Shown: piece after piece, positions 27,775 to 36,355 of the stretch
How the letters are laid out: every line of letters begins with the position of its first letter
Position numbering within the stretch: position 1 is the first letter of the stretch
Origin: Cellvibrio sp.
GTDB lineage: Bacteria > Pseudomonadota > Gammaproteobacteria > Pseudomonadales > Cellvibrionaceae
Direction of reading: 5' to 3'
Length of the DNA stretch: 64,000 nt
Assembly (NCBI GenBank): GCA_016712405.1
Contig: JADJRD010000003.1
Coordinates: 362,501 to 426,500 of the forward strand
The notes under the pieces: model-generated
The model's input: only the letters and a program-made list of their open reading frames with translations
Told to the model about the DNA's origin: nothing
The model's database searches: none
Translations under genes and position numbers: made by a program

Positions 27775-28836
27775 TTATTTTTCAGAATAATGTGTGATTG
27801 AAACAGATCGTAATTTTTCAGCGGCTTGCTCTGGCGTGATATCGCGTTGCGGTTCAGCCATCATTTCGTATCCGACCATAAATTTTTTGATACTGGCGCT
27901 GCGTAATAGTGGTGGATAGAAATGCGCGTGCAATTGCCAATGATCAGTGTTGGTTTGCAAAAAAGATTGACCATGCCAGCCCATAGAGTAGGGAAAGCTG
28001 CATTGAAAAAGATTGTCATATCGCGTCAAAACATTTTTCAACGTGTTGGCTAACGCGGTGCTGGCACTTTTCGATAATTGGTGTAAATGCGTTACGGGTT
28101 TTAATGGAATTAATAACAATTCAAACGGCCAACAAGCCCAATAGGGCACAACTGCTAACCATTCTGCATTTTTTTCAACGACTCGAGTGCCGAGTTCGAT
28201 TTCCATTTCTGCATAATCCAATAATAAATTGTGCTGATGTTGATTCCAGTAGTGACGTAAATTCTCATCCACTTTTTGTGCTTGAGTGGGTAGCTGATCG
28301 GTTGCCCAAATTTGCCCGTGTGGATGTGGATTAGAGCAACCCATCACCGCGCCTTTATTTTCGAATACTTGCACCCATGCGTATTCTTGACCCAGTTCTG
28401 CAACTTGATCGCTCCAACAATTAACCACAGATTCAATTTCCGGTAATGATAAAAGCGGTAATGATTTGCTGTGATCCGGAGAAAAACAAATCACCCGTGA
28501 AGTGCCTCTCACGGGTTTGTGTTGTAAGAGTGGATGCATGATTGCATCAGAAATACGATGCGTTTCTTCTACAGCCGCAAAATCATTCGTGAACACAAAC
28601 GTGGATTGATAGGCAGGGTTCATTACGCCATTGACACGTTTATTTCCCGGGCATAAATAACAACTGGCATCATAATGTTGTAAAGAAACTGCTGCGGGCG
28701 ATTCTTCTTGCCCAAGCCAAGGCCGTTTACTGCGATGCGGTGATACCAATACCCATTCTGAGGTTAGCGGATTCAATCGCCGATGACTATGATCGGCGAT
28801 TGAAAATGTATTTTCTGAATGAATCATTTTTATCAT
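27775..28836 (-). CDS. galT: galactose-1-phosphate uridylyltransferase
   Basis: GalT exchanges UMP between UDP-glucose and galactose-1-phosphate. The HIT-like active site is NPHPHGQIWA, with the second His as the uridylylated nucleophile; CYLCPGNKR carries zinc-binding Cys residues. I chose ATG 28836, which shares one base with the symporter stop (TAATG), giving 353 aa, close to E. coli GalT (348). galE is not in the window. Confidence 0.95.
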   Translation of the reverse strand: MIKMIHSENTFSIADHSHRRLNPLTSEWVLVSPHRSKRPWLGQEESPAAVSLQHYDASCYLCPGNKRVNGVMNPAYQSTFVFTNDFAAVEETHRISDAIMHPLLQHKPVRGTSRVICFSPDHSKSLPLLSLPEIESVVNCWSDQVAELGQEYAWVQVFENKGAVMGCSNPHPHGQIWATDQLPTQAQKVDENLRHYWNQHQHNLLLDYAEMEIELGTRVVEKNAEWLAVVPYWACWPFELLLIPLKPVTHLHQLSKSASTALANTLKNVLTRYDNLFQCSFPYSMGWHGQSFLQTNTDHWQLHAHFYPPLLRSASIKKFMVGYEMMAEPQRDITPEQAAEKLRSVSITHYSEK

Positions 28837-30398
28837 TACCACCAGGTTGTGTAGAGTGCAATCAAAATACAGATCACACCAATGCTGGCAATTTTAAAAG
28901 AGGTTTGTGTTTTAAAATCGACATCACCTAAATTTACTGCTTTTTCCTGAACCTTATTGCCTTCCAAGATGGAGACAATAATTGCCACCGCTAAACACAA
29001 TAAAAAGACAACACCGACACGATCCATAAAAGGCAATGTCGCCCAGCCATATTTCAGTGCAATGGAAAACACTAAAGATCCAAATGCTGCACATAAAGCG
29101 CCGTTAGCTGTGGCTTTTTTCCAGAACATGCCAAGCATAAACAGCACGCAAATTCCGGGTGTGAAGAATCCCGTAAATTCTTGAATAAATTGGAAGGCTT
29201 GTTCTGAATCACCCAACAAAGGTTTTGCGCAAAGAATGACCAGAATTAATGAACCTAAACTGACGGCACGCCCCACAAACACATAATGTTTTTGAGAGAG
29301 ATTAGGTTTATAAAATGCGTACAAATCCATAGTGAAAATAGTCGAAATGCTATTTGTCATTGAACCTAAAGACGACACAACGGCAGCGATTAATGCTGCA
29401 AATACTAAACCTTTTAGACCAACGGGCATTAATTGCATCATTACCGGATAAGCCTCATCAGGGCGCGCTAATTGTGGAGCAAGAATCACTGCCGCAATAC
29501 CAGGCAATACTACGATAATAGGCATTAATAATTTTAAATAAGCAGCAAACGCAATACCTTTTTGTGCTTCATGAATGGATTTTGCGGCTAATGCGCGTTG
29601 AATAATATATTGGTTAAATCCCCAATAGGAAAAGTTCATAATCCACATGCCGCCTAACAATACTGAAAGTCCGGGCAAGCTCACATAATGCGGATTATCC
29701 TTACTTAAAATCATGTTAAATTTTTTAGGTGTTTTTTTGGTGAGAGTATTAAATCCAGCGAGAATACCTTTGCCTTCGCCGATTAAATCCAAACAGATGT
29801 AGCTAAGAATTAATCCACCTAAAACCAATACGACAATTTGTACTATATCGGTCATGGCAATGGCTTTTAATCCACCATAGAGTGAATAAGCGACGCTGAC
29901 ACAAGCGAGAAATAACATGCCATACATCATATCGACACCGGCAATGGTTTTAATGGCCAAAGCGCCTAACCATAAAACAGCCGTTAAATTGACAAAGATA
30001 TAAACGCCCAACCAAAACACAGCCAAAATTGTTCGAACGCGATGATCGTAACGATTTTCTAAAAATTGCGGGATGGTATAAATTTTTCGTTGTAGGAAAA
30101 TAGGTAAACAATATTTGCCAACAATGATCAAGGTAATCGCCGCCATCCATTCATAAGAAGCGATTGCCAAACCAATGGCATAACCGGAACCCGACATACC
30201 AATAATTTGTTCGGCGGAGATATTCGCGGCAATTAAGGAGGCGCCAATTGCCCACCAAGGTAAGCTGTTGCTTGCTAAAAAATAATCGTCGGTATTTTTT
30301 TCGTGACCGGACTTTTCCCGTGAAATCCATAACGCCAGTAAAATTAAACCCAGGGTGTAAACCAGCACTACGGCTGCATCGATAGTGGATAAATTCAT
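28836..30398 (-). CDS. sodium/sugar symporter of the SSS family, vSGLT-like
   Basis: This inner-membrane transporter couples Na+ entry to sugar uptake. It resembles the Vibrio galactose symporter vSGLT along its length: IGASLIAANISAEQ, GMSGSGYAIGLAIASYEWMAAITLIIVGKY, YSLYGGLKAI and NYWGFNQYIIQR-type segments match that protein as I remember it. The frame is open about 110 codons upstream, but that part is not membrane-like; ATG 30398 with AGG seven bases upstream gives 520 aa and starts in the first helix. Together with galT and galK downstream, galactose is the likely substrate. Confidence 0.9.
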   Translation of the reverse strand: MNLSTIDAAVVLVYTLGLILLALWISREKSGHEKNTDDYFLASNSLPWWAIGASLIAANISAEQIIGMSGSGYAIGLAIASYEWMAAITLIIVGKYCLPIFLQRKIYTIPQFLENRYDHRVRTILAVFWLGVYIFVNLTAVLWLGALAIKTIAGVDMMYGMLFLACVSVAYSLYGGLKAIAMTDIVQIVVLVLGGLILSYICLDLIGEGKGILAGFNTLTKKTPKKFNMILSKDNPHYVSLPGLSVLLGGMWIMNFSYWGFNQYIIQRALAAKSIHEAQKGIAFAAYLKLLMPIIVVLPGIAAVILAPQLARPDEAYPVMMQLMPVGLKGLVFAALIAAVVSSLGSMTNSISTIFTMDLYAFYKPNLSQKHYVFVGRAVSLGSLILVILCAKPLLGDSEQAFQFIQEFTGFFTPGICVLFMLGMFWKKATANGALCAAFGSLVFSIALKYGWATLPFMDRVGVVFLLCLAVAIIVSILEGNKVQEKAVNLGDVDFKTQTSFKIASIGVICILIALYTTWW

Positions 30399-30781
30399 GT
30401 TGGACCTACCAGTTATTATAAAAATAGAAATAAAGCAGAGAGAGCGATGTAAACGATAACATATTTGATCTGGTGGGTATAAGTTAAGGTTTGCAATAGA
30501 GGTGCCCAGGAGAATGGTTTGAGCTTGTTGAAGTGGGGGGGGGATTTGAGTGGGTTCACCTTCGAAAGTGTACTTTGTAGCAGATTTCTTGCGTGGGACA
30601 CGATGAGAAATCACGATCAAAAATCGGGCCATATTCCCGACTGAGACAACATGAGATTTTTGTAAAAGAGATTTCAATACTGAACTTGGCTGGACGGCAA
30701 TTCTTGGTCGCTCTTTAAGCCTGAAATCAGTAGAATGCACATCTTCTTTAAACCGTCCCCCCTGCTGAGGCTCTTCCCACT
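30399..30781. other. divergent intergenic region between the gal operon and purL
   Basis: This 383-bp gap separates the minus-strand sugar operon from plus-strand purL and must hold both promoters. I see no convincing -35/-10 pair, no riboswitch and no gene. A run of nine G residues lies at 30535-30543, a tract likely to vary in length. GAGG lies 11 bases before the purL ATG. Confidence 0.5.
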
Positions 30782-33700
30782 ATGTTAATCCTGCGTGGCG
30801 CTCCCGCTCTTTCCAGTTTTCGTACTCAAAAATTGCTTGCCAATATCCAACATATAGCACCCCAAGTTAGCGGTGTTTCGTCGGAGTTTGTGCATTTTGC
30901 CAACTTATCGGCACCTTTGATTGATGCTCAAAGCAAGGTTTTGGATGCTTTGTTAACTTATGGGCCGAAAGTGAAAGCCCCCTCACTATCAGAAGACCCC
31001 ACCCCAACCCTCCCCTTCCCAGGGGAGGGAGTAGTTCCTCCCCCTGGGAAGGGGGAGGTTAGGAGGGGGTCTTCTAATCAAGAGGGGTCTTCTGATCTTC
31101 AATCCAATCTCTTTTTAGTAGTCCCGCGCTTGGGCACCATTTCCCCTTGGGCTTCCAAAGCGACCGATATAGCCAAAAACACCGGGCTGGATGTCATAAA
31201 GCGTCTGGAACGTGGTGTTGCTTATTTTGTACAGGGCACGCTTTCTGTTGAGGATCGAAAAGCGATTACTTCTTTATTACATGACCGCATGGTTGAAACG
31301 GTATTCGATAGCTTCGAAGCTGCGGAACAAATTTTTACTGCGCAACAACCTGCAACACAAACTTCAGTCGATATTCTCGGTGGCGGTCGCGATGCCTTGG
31401 TTGCTGCCAATAAATCTCTTGGATTGGCATTGGCTGATGATGAAATTGATTATCTGGTTGAGAGTTTCAACAATTTGGGGCGTAATCCAATTGATGTCGA
31501 ATTGATGATGTTTGCCCAAGCCAACTCTGAACATTGTCGCCACAAAATTTTTAATGCGTCCTGGACAATTGATGGTGTGGATCAGGATCGCAGCTTGTTC
31601 AAAATGATCAAGAACACTAACGAAGTCGGCGGTGAAGATGTGCTCTCGGCTTATGCAGATAACGCTGCAGTTATGGTGGGTCATGAGGCAGGTCGTTTTT
31701 ATCCCAATTCTGAAACAAAACAATATGAATACACTCAACAACCGATTCATATTTTGATGAAAGTGGAAACGCATAATCATCCAACGGCTATTTCACCTTT
31801 CTCGGGCGCGGGTACTGGCGCAGGTGGTGAAATTCGTGATGAAGGTGCGGTGGGTCGTGGTTCAAAACCGAAAGTGGGTTTGACCGGTTTTACTGTTTCC
31901 AATTTACAAATTCCCGGTTTTGAACAACCTTGGGAAGAGCAATATGGAAAACCGAATCGTATTGTGAATGCGCTCGACATAATGATCGAAGGCCCGATTG
32001 GTGGCGCTGCATTTAATAATGAATTTGGTCGTCCAAATATTTGCGGATATTTCCGAACTTTCGAAGAAAATTTTGATGGTGAACGTCGCGGATATCACAA
32101 GCCGATTATGTTGGCGGGTGGTTACGGCAATATCAAAGCAGAGCATATTGAAAAGCCGCCGTTTAAAGCGGGATCAAAATTAGTGGTGCCCGGTGGTCCG
32201 GCCATGTTGATTGGTTTGGGTGGTGGCGCAGCTTCATCTATGGCTTCCGGTTCTTCATCAGAAGATTTGGATTTTGCATCAGTGCAAAGACAAAACCCGG
32301 AAATGGAACGCCGTTGTCAGGAAGTGATTGATGCTTGTTGGCAGCAAGGTGAAAACAATCCGATTGCGTTTATTCACGATGTAGGCGCAGGTGGTTTGTC
32401 CAACGCATTTCCTGAATTGGTAAAAGATGGCGGCACTGGCGGAAAATTTGAATTGCGTAATGTGCCGAATGATGAACCGGGAATGAGCCCACTTGCGATT
32501 TGGTGTAACGAATCACAAGAGCGTTATGTGTTAGCGATTAAGCCGCAAGATTTATCTCGCTTCGAAGAAATTTGTAAACGCGAACGCGCGCCTTATGCAG
32601 TTGTCGGTGAGGCGACAGATGAAAAACATTTGTTGGTGAACGACAAACATTTCGATGCAAAACCGGTTGATCTGCCTATGTCAGTGTTATTTGGCAAACC
32701 GCCCAAAATGCATCGCACAGCGGACAAACATCAAGCCAAAACTGAAAAGTTTTCTACACACAATATGGCGATAGCGGATGCAGTTGAGCGTGTATTAAAA
32801 CATCCAGCAGTTGCTAGTAAAAATTTCTTGATAACCATTGGTGATCGTTCAGTGACAGGCATGGTTGCTCGCGATCAATTAGTTGGCCCCTGGCAAGTTC
32901 CGGTGGCTGATTGCGCAGTAACCACAGTGAGTTATGACTCTACCAAAGGCGAAGCTATGAGCATGGGTGAGCGTACACCTATAGCACTATTGGATGCGCC
33001 TGCATCAGGCCGTATGGCAATCGCTGAAGCCATCACCAATATTGCCGCAACACGCATTGAAAAATTATCTGATGTAAAACTTTCAGCAAACTGGATGTGT
33101 GCAGCAGGCCATAAAGGTGAAGACGAAAAACTTTATCGCACAGTTCAAGCAGTGGGAATGGAATTTTGCCCTGCGTTAGGCATTACTATTCCGGTTGGAA
33201 AAGATTCCATGTCCATGCGGACTGCCTGGAAAGATGGCAATGAAAATAAAGCGGTGACTGCTCCCTTGTCTTTAGTGATTTCGGCTTTTGCTCCGGTTGT
33301 CGATGTGCGTCAAACACTGACACCACAATTGCGAACGGACTCTTCATTAACAGCAGGGGGAATTACAGATTTAATTTTGGTTGATCTGGGTAATGGGAAA
33401 AATCGTTTAGGTGGTTCTATTCTTGCGCAAGTTTATAATCAAATGGGTGATGCACCTGCTGATATGGAATCAGCTGAATCATTGAAAAATTTCTTCAATG
33501 CCATGCAGGCCAGTATCGCAGCCAATGATATTTTGGCTTATCACGATCGTAGTGATGGTGGTTTATTGGCTACTCTCGCTGAAATGAGTTTTGCGGGTCA
33601 CGTTGGTGTTGATATTAATCTTGATGGCAGCGATGCGCTGGCAGTCTTATTCAATGAAGAAGCCGGTGCTGTTTTGCAAGTGGCACGTGAAAAATCAGCT

Positions 33701-34765
33701 CAAGTGCAAGCACGTTTTGCATCTGCTGGAAAAGTGCAAGTGATTGGTCAATTAAATCAGGATGATCAAATTCGTGTTTCGCAAAATGGAAAAATTATTT
33801 TTGAACAGGCGCGTGCGAAATTGCATTCGCTCTGGTCTGAAACCAGTTATCGCATTCAAGCACTGCGCGACAACCCTGTTTGTGCTCAGCAAGAATTCGA
33901 TGCTATTCAAAAACCCAATCCAGGTTTAAGCGTAAAATTAACTTACGATATTAATGACAATATCGCTGCACCTTTTATCAATACCAACATTCGCCCGTCA
34001 ATTGCTGTGTTGCGTGAGCAAGGTGTCAATAGCCATGTTGAAATGGCGGCGGCATTTGATCGCGCCGGTTTTACCGCCGTTGATGTGCACATGAGTGATT
34101 TGTTATCAGGCCGCGTTTCATTGAAAAAATTCAAAGGCTTGGTTGCCTGTGGTGGATTCTCTTACGGTGATGTACTCGGAGCAGGCGAGGGCTGGTCAAA
34201 AACGATTTTGTTTAATAACCAAGTGCGCGACGAGTTCGAACAATTTTTCCATCGCAATGACACCTTTAGTTTGGGGATCTGTAATGGTTGCCAAATGATG
34301 TCGAATTTGAAAAATTTAATTCCCGGCGCCGATCACTGGCCACGTTTTGTTCGCAATCTTTCTGAACAATTTGAAGCGCGTTTCAGTTTGGTTCAAGTGC
34401 AACAATCATCATCAGTTTTATTCGCAGGTATGGCCGGTTCACATATGCCAGTTGCTGTTGCGCACGGTGAAGGTTATGCAGAGTTTGCGAATGCAGACGC
34501 ATTGAAACGCTGTAACGAAAGCGGCACAGTTGCCATGCGTTTTGTGGATAATCATATTCAACCTACAGAAACCTATCCCGCCAATCCCAACGGTTCACCA
34601 TTAGGCATCACCAGCGTCAGCAGCAAAGATGGCCGCGTCACTATTATGATGCCGCACCCTGAGCGTGTATTCAGAGCGGTCTCCAATTCATGGAAACCGG
34701 ATGATTGGAAAGACGATGGTGCTTGGTTGCGTTTGTTTAGAAATGCACGGGTGTTTGTTGGTTGA
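30782..34765 (+). CDS. purL: phosphoribosylformylglycinamidine synthase, with an in-frame palindromic repeat
   Basis: PurL converts FGAR, ATP and glutamine to FGAM in purine synthesis. This is the large single-chain form. It has an N-terminal PurS-like domain, two ATP-grasp-unlike AIR-synthase-type halves (HCRHKIF, VETHNHPTAISPFSGAGTGAGGEIRDEGA, GDRSVTGMVARDQ), and a C-terminal glutaminase with the nucleophile Cys in LGICNGCQMM and the MMPHPERVFR His/Glu. At 1327 aa it is about 30 residues longer than E. coli PurL (1295). The excess is at residues about 70-98, where repeat A3 is translated as a Pro/Gly-rich linker between LLTYGPK and LFLVVPRLGTISPW. The frame stays open, so the enzyme is probably functional. 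Confidence 0.96.
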   Translation: MLILRGAPALSSFRTQKLLANIQHIAPQVSGVSSEFVHFANLSAPLIDAQSKVLDALLTYGPKVKAPSLSEDPTPTLPFPGEGVVPPPGKGEVRRGSSNQEGSSDLQSNLFLVVPRLGTISPWASKATDIAKNTGLDVIKRLERGVAYFVQGTLSVEDRKAITSLLHDRMVETVFDSFEAAEQIFTAQQPATQTSVDILGGGRDALVAANKSLGLALADDEIDYLVESFNNLGRNPIDVELMMFAQANSEHCRHKIFNASWTIDGVDQDRSLFKMIKNTNEVGGEDVLSAYADNAAVMVGHEAGRFYPNSETKQYEYTQQPIHILMKVETHNHPTAISPFSGAGTGAGGEIRDEGAVGRGSKPKVGLTGFTVSNLQIPGFEQPWEEQYGKPNRIVNALDIMIEGPIGGAAFNNEFGRPNICGYFRTFEENFDGERRGYHKPIMLAGGYGNIKAEHIEKPPFKAGSKLVVPGGPAMLIGLGGGAASSMASGSSSEDLDFASVQRQNPEMERRCQEVIDACWQQGENNPIAFIHDVGAGGLSNAFPELVKDGGTGGKFELRNVPNDEPGMSPLAIWCNESQERYVLAIKPQDLSRFEEICKRERAPYAVVGEATDEKHLLVNDKHFDAKPVDLPMSVLFGKPPKMHRTADKHQAKTEKFSTHNMAIADAVERVLKHPAVASKNFLITIGDRSVTGMVARDQLVGPWQVPVADCAVTTVSYDSTKGEAMSMGERTPIALLDAPASGRMAIAEAITNIAATRIEKLSDVKLSANWMCAAGHKGEDEKLYRTVQAVGMEFCPALGITIPVGKDSMSMRTAWKDGNENKAVTAPLSLVISAFAPVVDVRQTLTPQLRTDSSLTAGGITDLILVDLGNGKNRLGGSILAQVYNQMGDAPADMESAESLKNFFNAMQASIAANDILAYHDRSDGGLLATLAEMSFAGHVGVDINLDGSDALAVLFNEEAGAVLQVAREKSAQVQARFASAGKVQVIGQLNQDDQIRVSQNGKIIFEQARAKLHSLWSETSYRIQALRDNPVCAQQEFDAIQKPNPGLSVKLTYDINDNIAAPFINTNIRPSIAVLREQGVNSHVEMAAAFDRAGFTAVDVHMSDLLSGRVSLKKFKGLVACGGFSYGDVLGAGEGWSKTILFNNQVRDEFEQFFHRNDTFSLGICNGCQMMSNLKNLIPGADHWPRFVRNLSEQFEARFSLVQVQQSSSVLFAGMAGSHMPVAVAHGEGYAEFANADALKRCNESGTVAMRFVDNHIQPTETYPANPNGSPLGITSVSSKDGRVTIMMPHPERVFRAVSNSWKPDDWKDDGAWLRLFRNARVFVG
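30991..31075. repeat. GC-rich palindromic repeat, copy A3, inside purL
   Basis: The element has perfect terminal inverted repeats AGAAGACCCC and GGGGTCTTCT. Inside are the A-family arms CCCCAACCCTCCCC and GGGGGAGGTTAGGAGGGGG; the central spacer is shortened compared with A2. A GGGGTCTTCT duplicate lies 10 bp further on. It is read through in frame by purL. Confidence 0.9.
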
Positions 34766-34775
34766 AGTGATTGAT

Positions 34776-34801
34776 AAAAAGAGGCTGCGGCCTCTTTTTT
34801 T
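34776..34801 (+). terminator. rho-independent terminator of purL
   Basis: GAGGC and GCCTC pair around TGCG, extended by flanking A/T pairs, and a T-rich run follows. It starts 11 bp after the purL stop. Confidence 0.85.
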
Positions 34802-34828
34802 ATAAAGTTGTTTTTAATTTATCCGTAG

Positions 34829-34896
34829 GTTGGGGTGCGAACCCCAACAAAATTTTTAATCGATATCCAATGTTGGTGTTTTCACCCCAACATTGG
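34829..34896. repeat. two adjacent hairpins between purL and sbcB
   Basis: GTTGGGGT and ACCCCAAC pair around a GCGA loop (34829-34848). A second longer hairpin pairs TCCAATGTTGG with CCAACATTGGA (34866-34896). Both share the GTTGGGGT/ACCCCAAC core, so this is probably a short repeat pair; it may also terminate sbcB on the minus strand. Confidence 0.6.
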
Positions 34897-34912
34897 ATAA
34901 ATGTTTGAATTT

Positions 34913-36355
34913 TCAAAAAGACAAAGCGTAGTTTTTAAGCGCTACCAATATTTCTCTGTCGTCAGCAGCAAGCGTTTCTTGTTTTAATAATCCATCCAAG
35001 TGTTGCAAATACTCATCGATATTGAATAATTGATTATTAACCCGATTTTTTTGTAATCGATCATGGCAATAATTTTTCCATTTGGTTTGTTCTTCATCAG
35101 TTAACGATGAGGGGAAATTTCGAGCGCGATAACGGAATAAAAGCTCAGGTAAGCGTGGGTCGAGGAAGCTGGGTTTTAGGCTTTTTAATCCATGTCCATC
35201 TAATCGACGGATTTGTTCGAGTAGAAAGCGATCCGAATCTTGTAAGAATCCTTGATATAACATTTGTTCGACGTCTTCTGCAGGGGGGAAAGGATTCTCG
35301 ACATAAAGCGCTTCGAGTTTTTTCATCACGGATTGATGTTCTGCTGATGTGAGGTTGTAAAAAAACTGCCAGTTTTTCTCGCAGAGGGTTTTATCAATCT
35401 GTAATCTTTCAGCAGTTGCTTCATCCAACATGTTGGGAGGTAACAACATGGGTGATTTATTTAAATGGATTTCTTTCAGTGCTAAACGTTGCACTCCTTC
35501 GGGTAAATCATCGGTTGCTGTAAATAGTCTCTTGCGTAATTCCTCAACCGATAAGCTCAGTAATACCGAAAGGTCACTCATTAAATTAATTGCGATTACC
35601 GAATTTTTGTTCAGCGGATGATATGCCAGTGGCAGAACTAATGCAGCGTTGCCATTTTCGGATGGAAAGCGTGAGGAGAAATGCAGTAAAGGCTTATTGT
35701 TTTCGATATCGATTAGGGTTGCTGCAAAACGTTTGTCGCGCAATTTGAATGCGTAATCAAATAATTTGGATTGTTGTGTTTTTACTAATTTTGCGACAGC
35801 AATAGTCGCATAAACATCGGATAGTGCATCGTGTGCGGCCTCGTGAGCCAAGCCGTTGGCTTTGCTCAATTCTTCTAATTTAAAACAAGGTCGGCCATCT
35901 TCATAATTCGGCCAATTAATTCCATCAGGCCGTAATGCTCGCGTCATGCGCATCACATCCATAATATCCCATCGGCTATTCCCCTTTTTCCATTCGCGCT
36001 CGTAAGGGTCGTAAAAGTTTCGATACAAGGCATAACGAGTGACTTCATCATCAAAACGAATCGAATTAAAACCTACACCGCAGGTTTCTGGTTGCGCCAA
36101 TTCGCGATATATCGCGGCAATAAATTCTTTTTCTGGGACGCCTTTTTCAAGTGCCAGTTGCGGCGTAATTCCGGTGATTAAACAGGCTTGAGGGTCAGGT
36201 AAAAAATCGGGCGATGGTTTGCAATAAATCATCAAGGGTTCACCGATGGGATTTAAATCCATGTCAGTGCGCACACCGGCGAATTGCACGGGCTTATCGA
36301 ATGCAGGGTTTGTTCCCCAGGTTTCATAATCGTGCCAGTAAAAGGTTGCTGTCAT
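34913..36355 (-). CDS. sbcB: exodeoxyribonuclease I
   Basis: Exonuclease I degrades single-stranded DNA 3' to 5' in recombination and mismatch repair. The N-terminal DEDD exonuclease domain shows FYWHDYETWG (first Asp and Glu), GFNSIRFDDE, and HDALSDVYATIAVAKL (last Asp). The SH3-like and C-terminal helical regions follow. At 480 aa it matches E. coli SbcB (475). Its ATG overlaps the GH97 stop (ATGA), an unusual coupling of a repair nuclease to a glycosidase. Confidence 0.95.
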   Translation of the reverse strand: MTATFYWHDYETWGTNPAFDKPVQFAGVRTDMDLNPIGEPLMIYCKPSPDFLPDPQACLITGITPQLALEKGVPEKEFIAAIYRELAQPETCGVGFNSIRFDDEVTRYALYRNFYDPYEREWKKGNSRWDIMDVMRMTRALRPDGINWPNYEDGRPCFKLEELSKANGLAHEAAHDALSDVYATIAVAKLVKTQQSKLFDYAFKLRDKRFAATLIDIENNKPLLHFSSRFPSENGNAALVLPLAYHPLNKNSVIAINLMSDLSVLLSLSVEELRKRLFTATDDLPEGVQRLALKEIHLNKSPMLLPPNMLDEATAERLQIDKTLCEKNWQFFYNLTSAEHQSVMKKLEALYVENPFPPAEDVEQMLYQGFLQDSDRFLLEQIRRLDGHGLKSLKPSFLDPRLPELLFRYRARNFPSSLTDEEQTKWKNYCHDRLQKNRVNNQLFNIDEYLQHLDGLLKQETLAADDREILVALKNYALSF

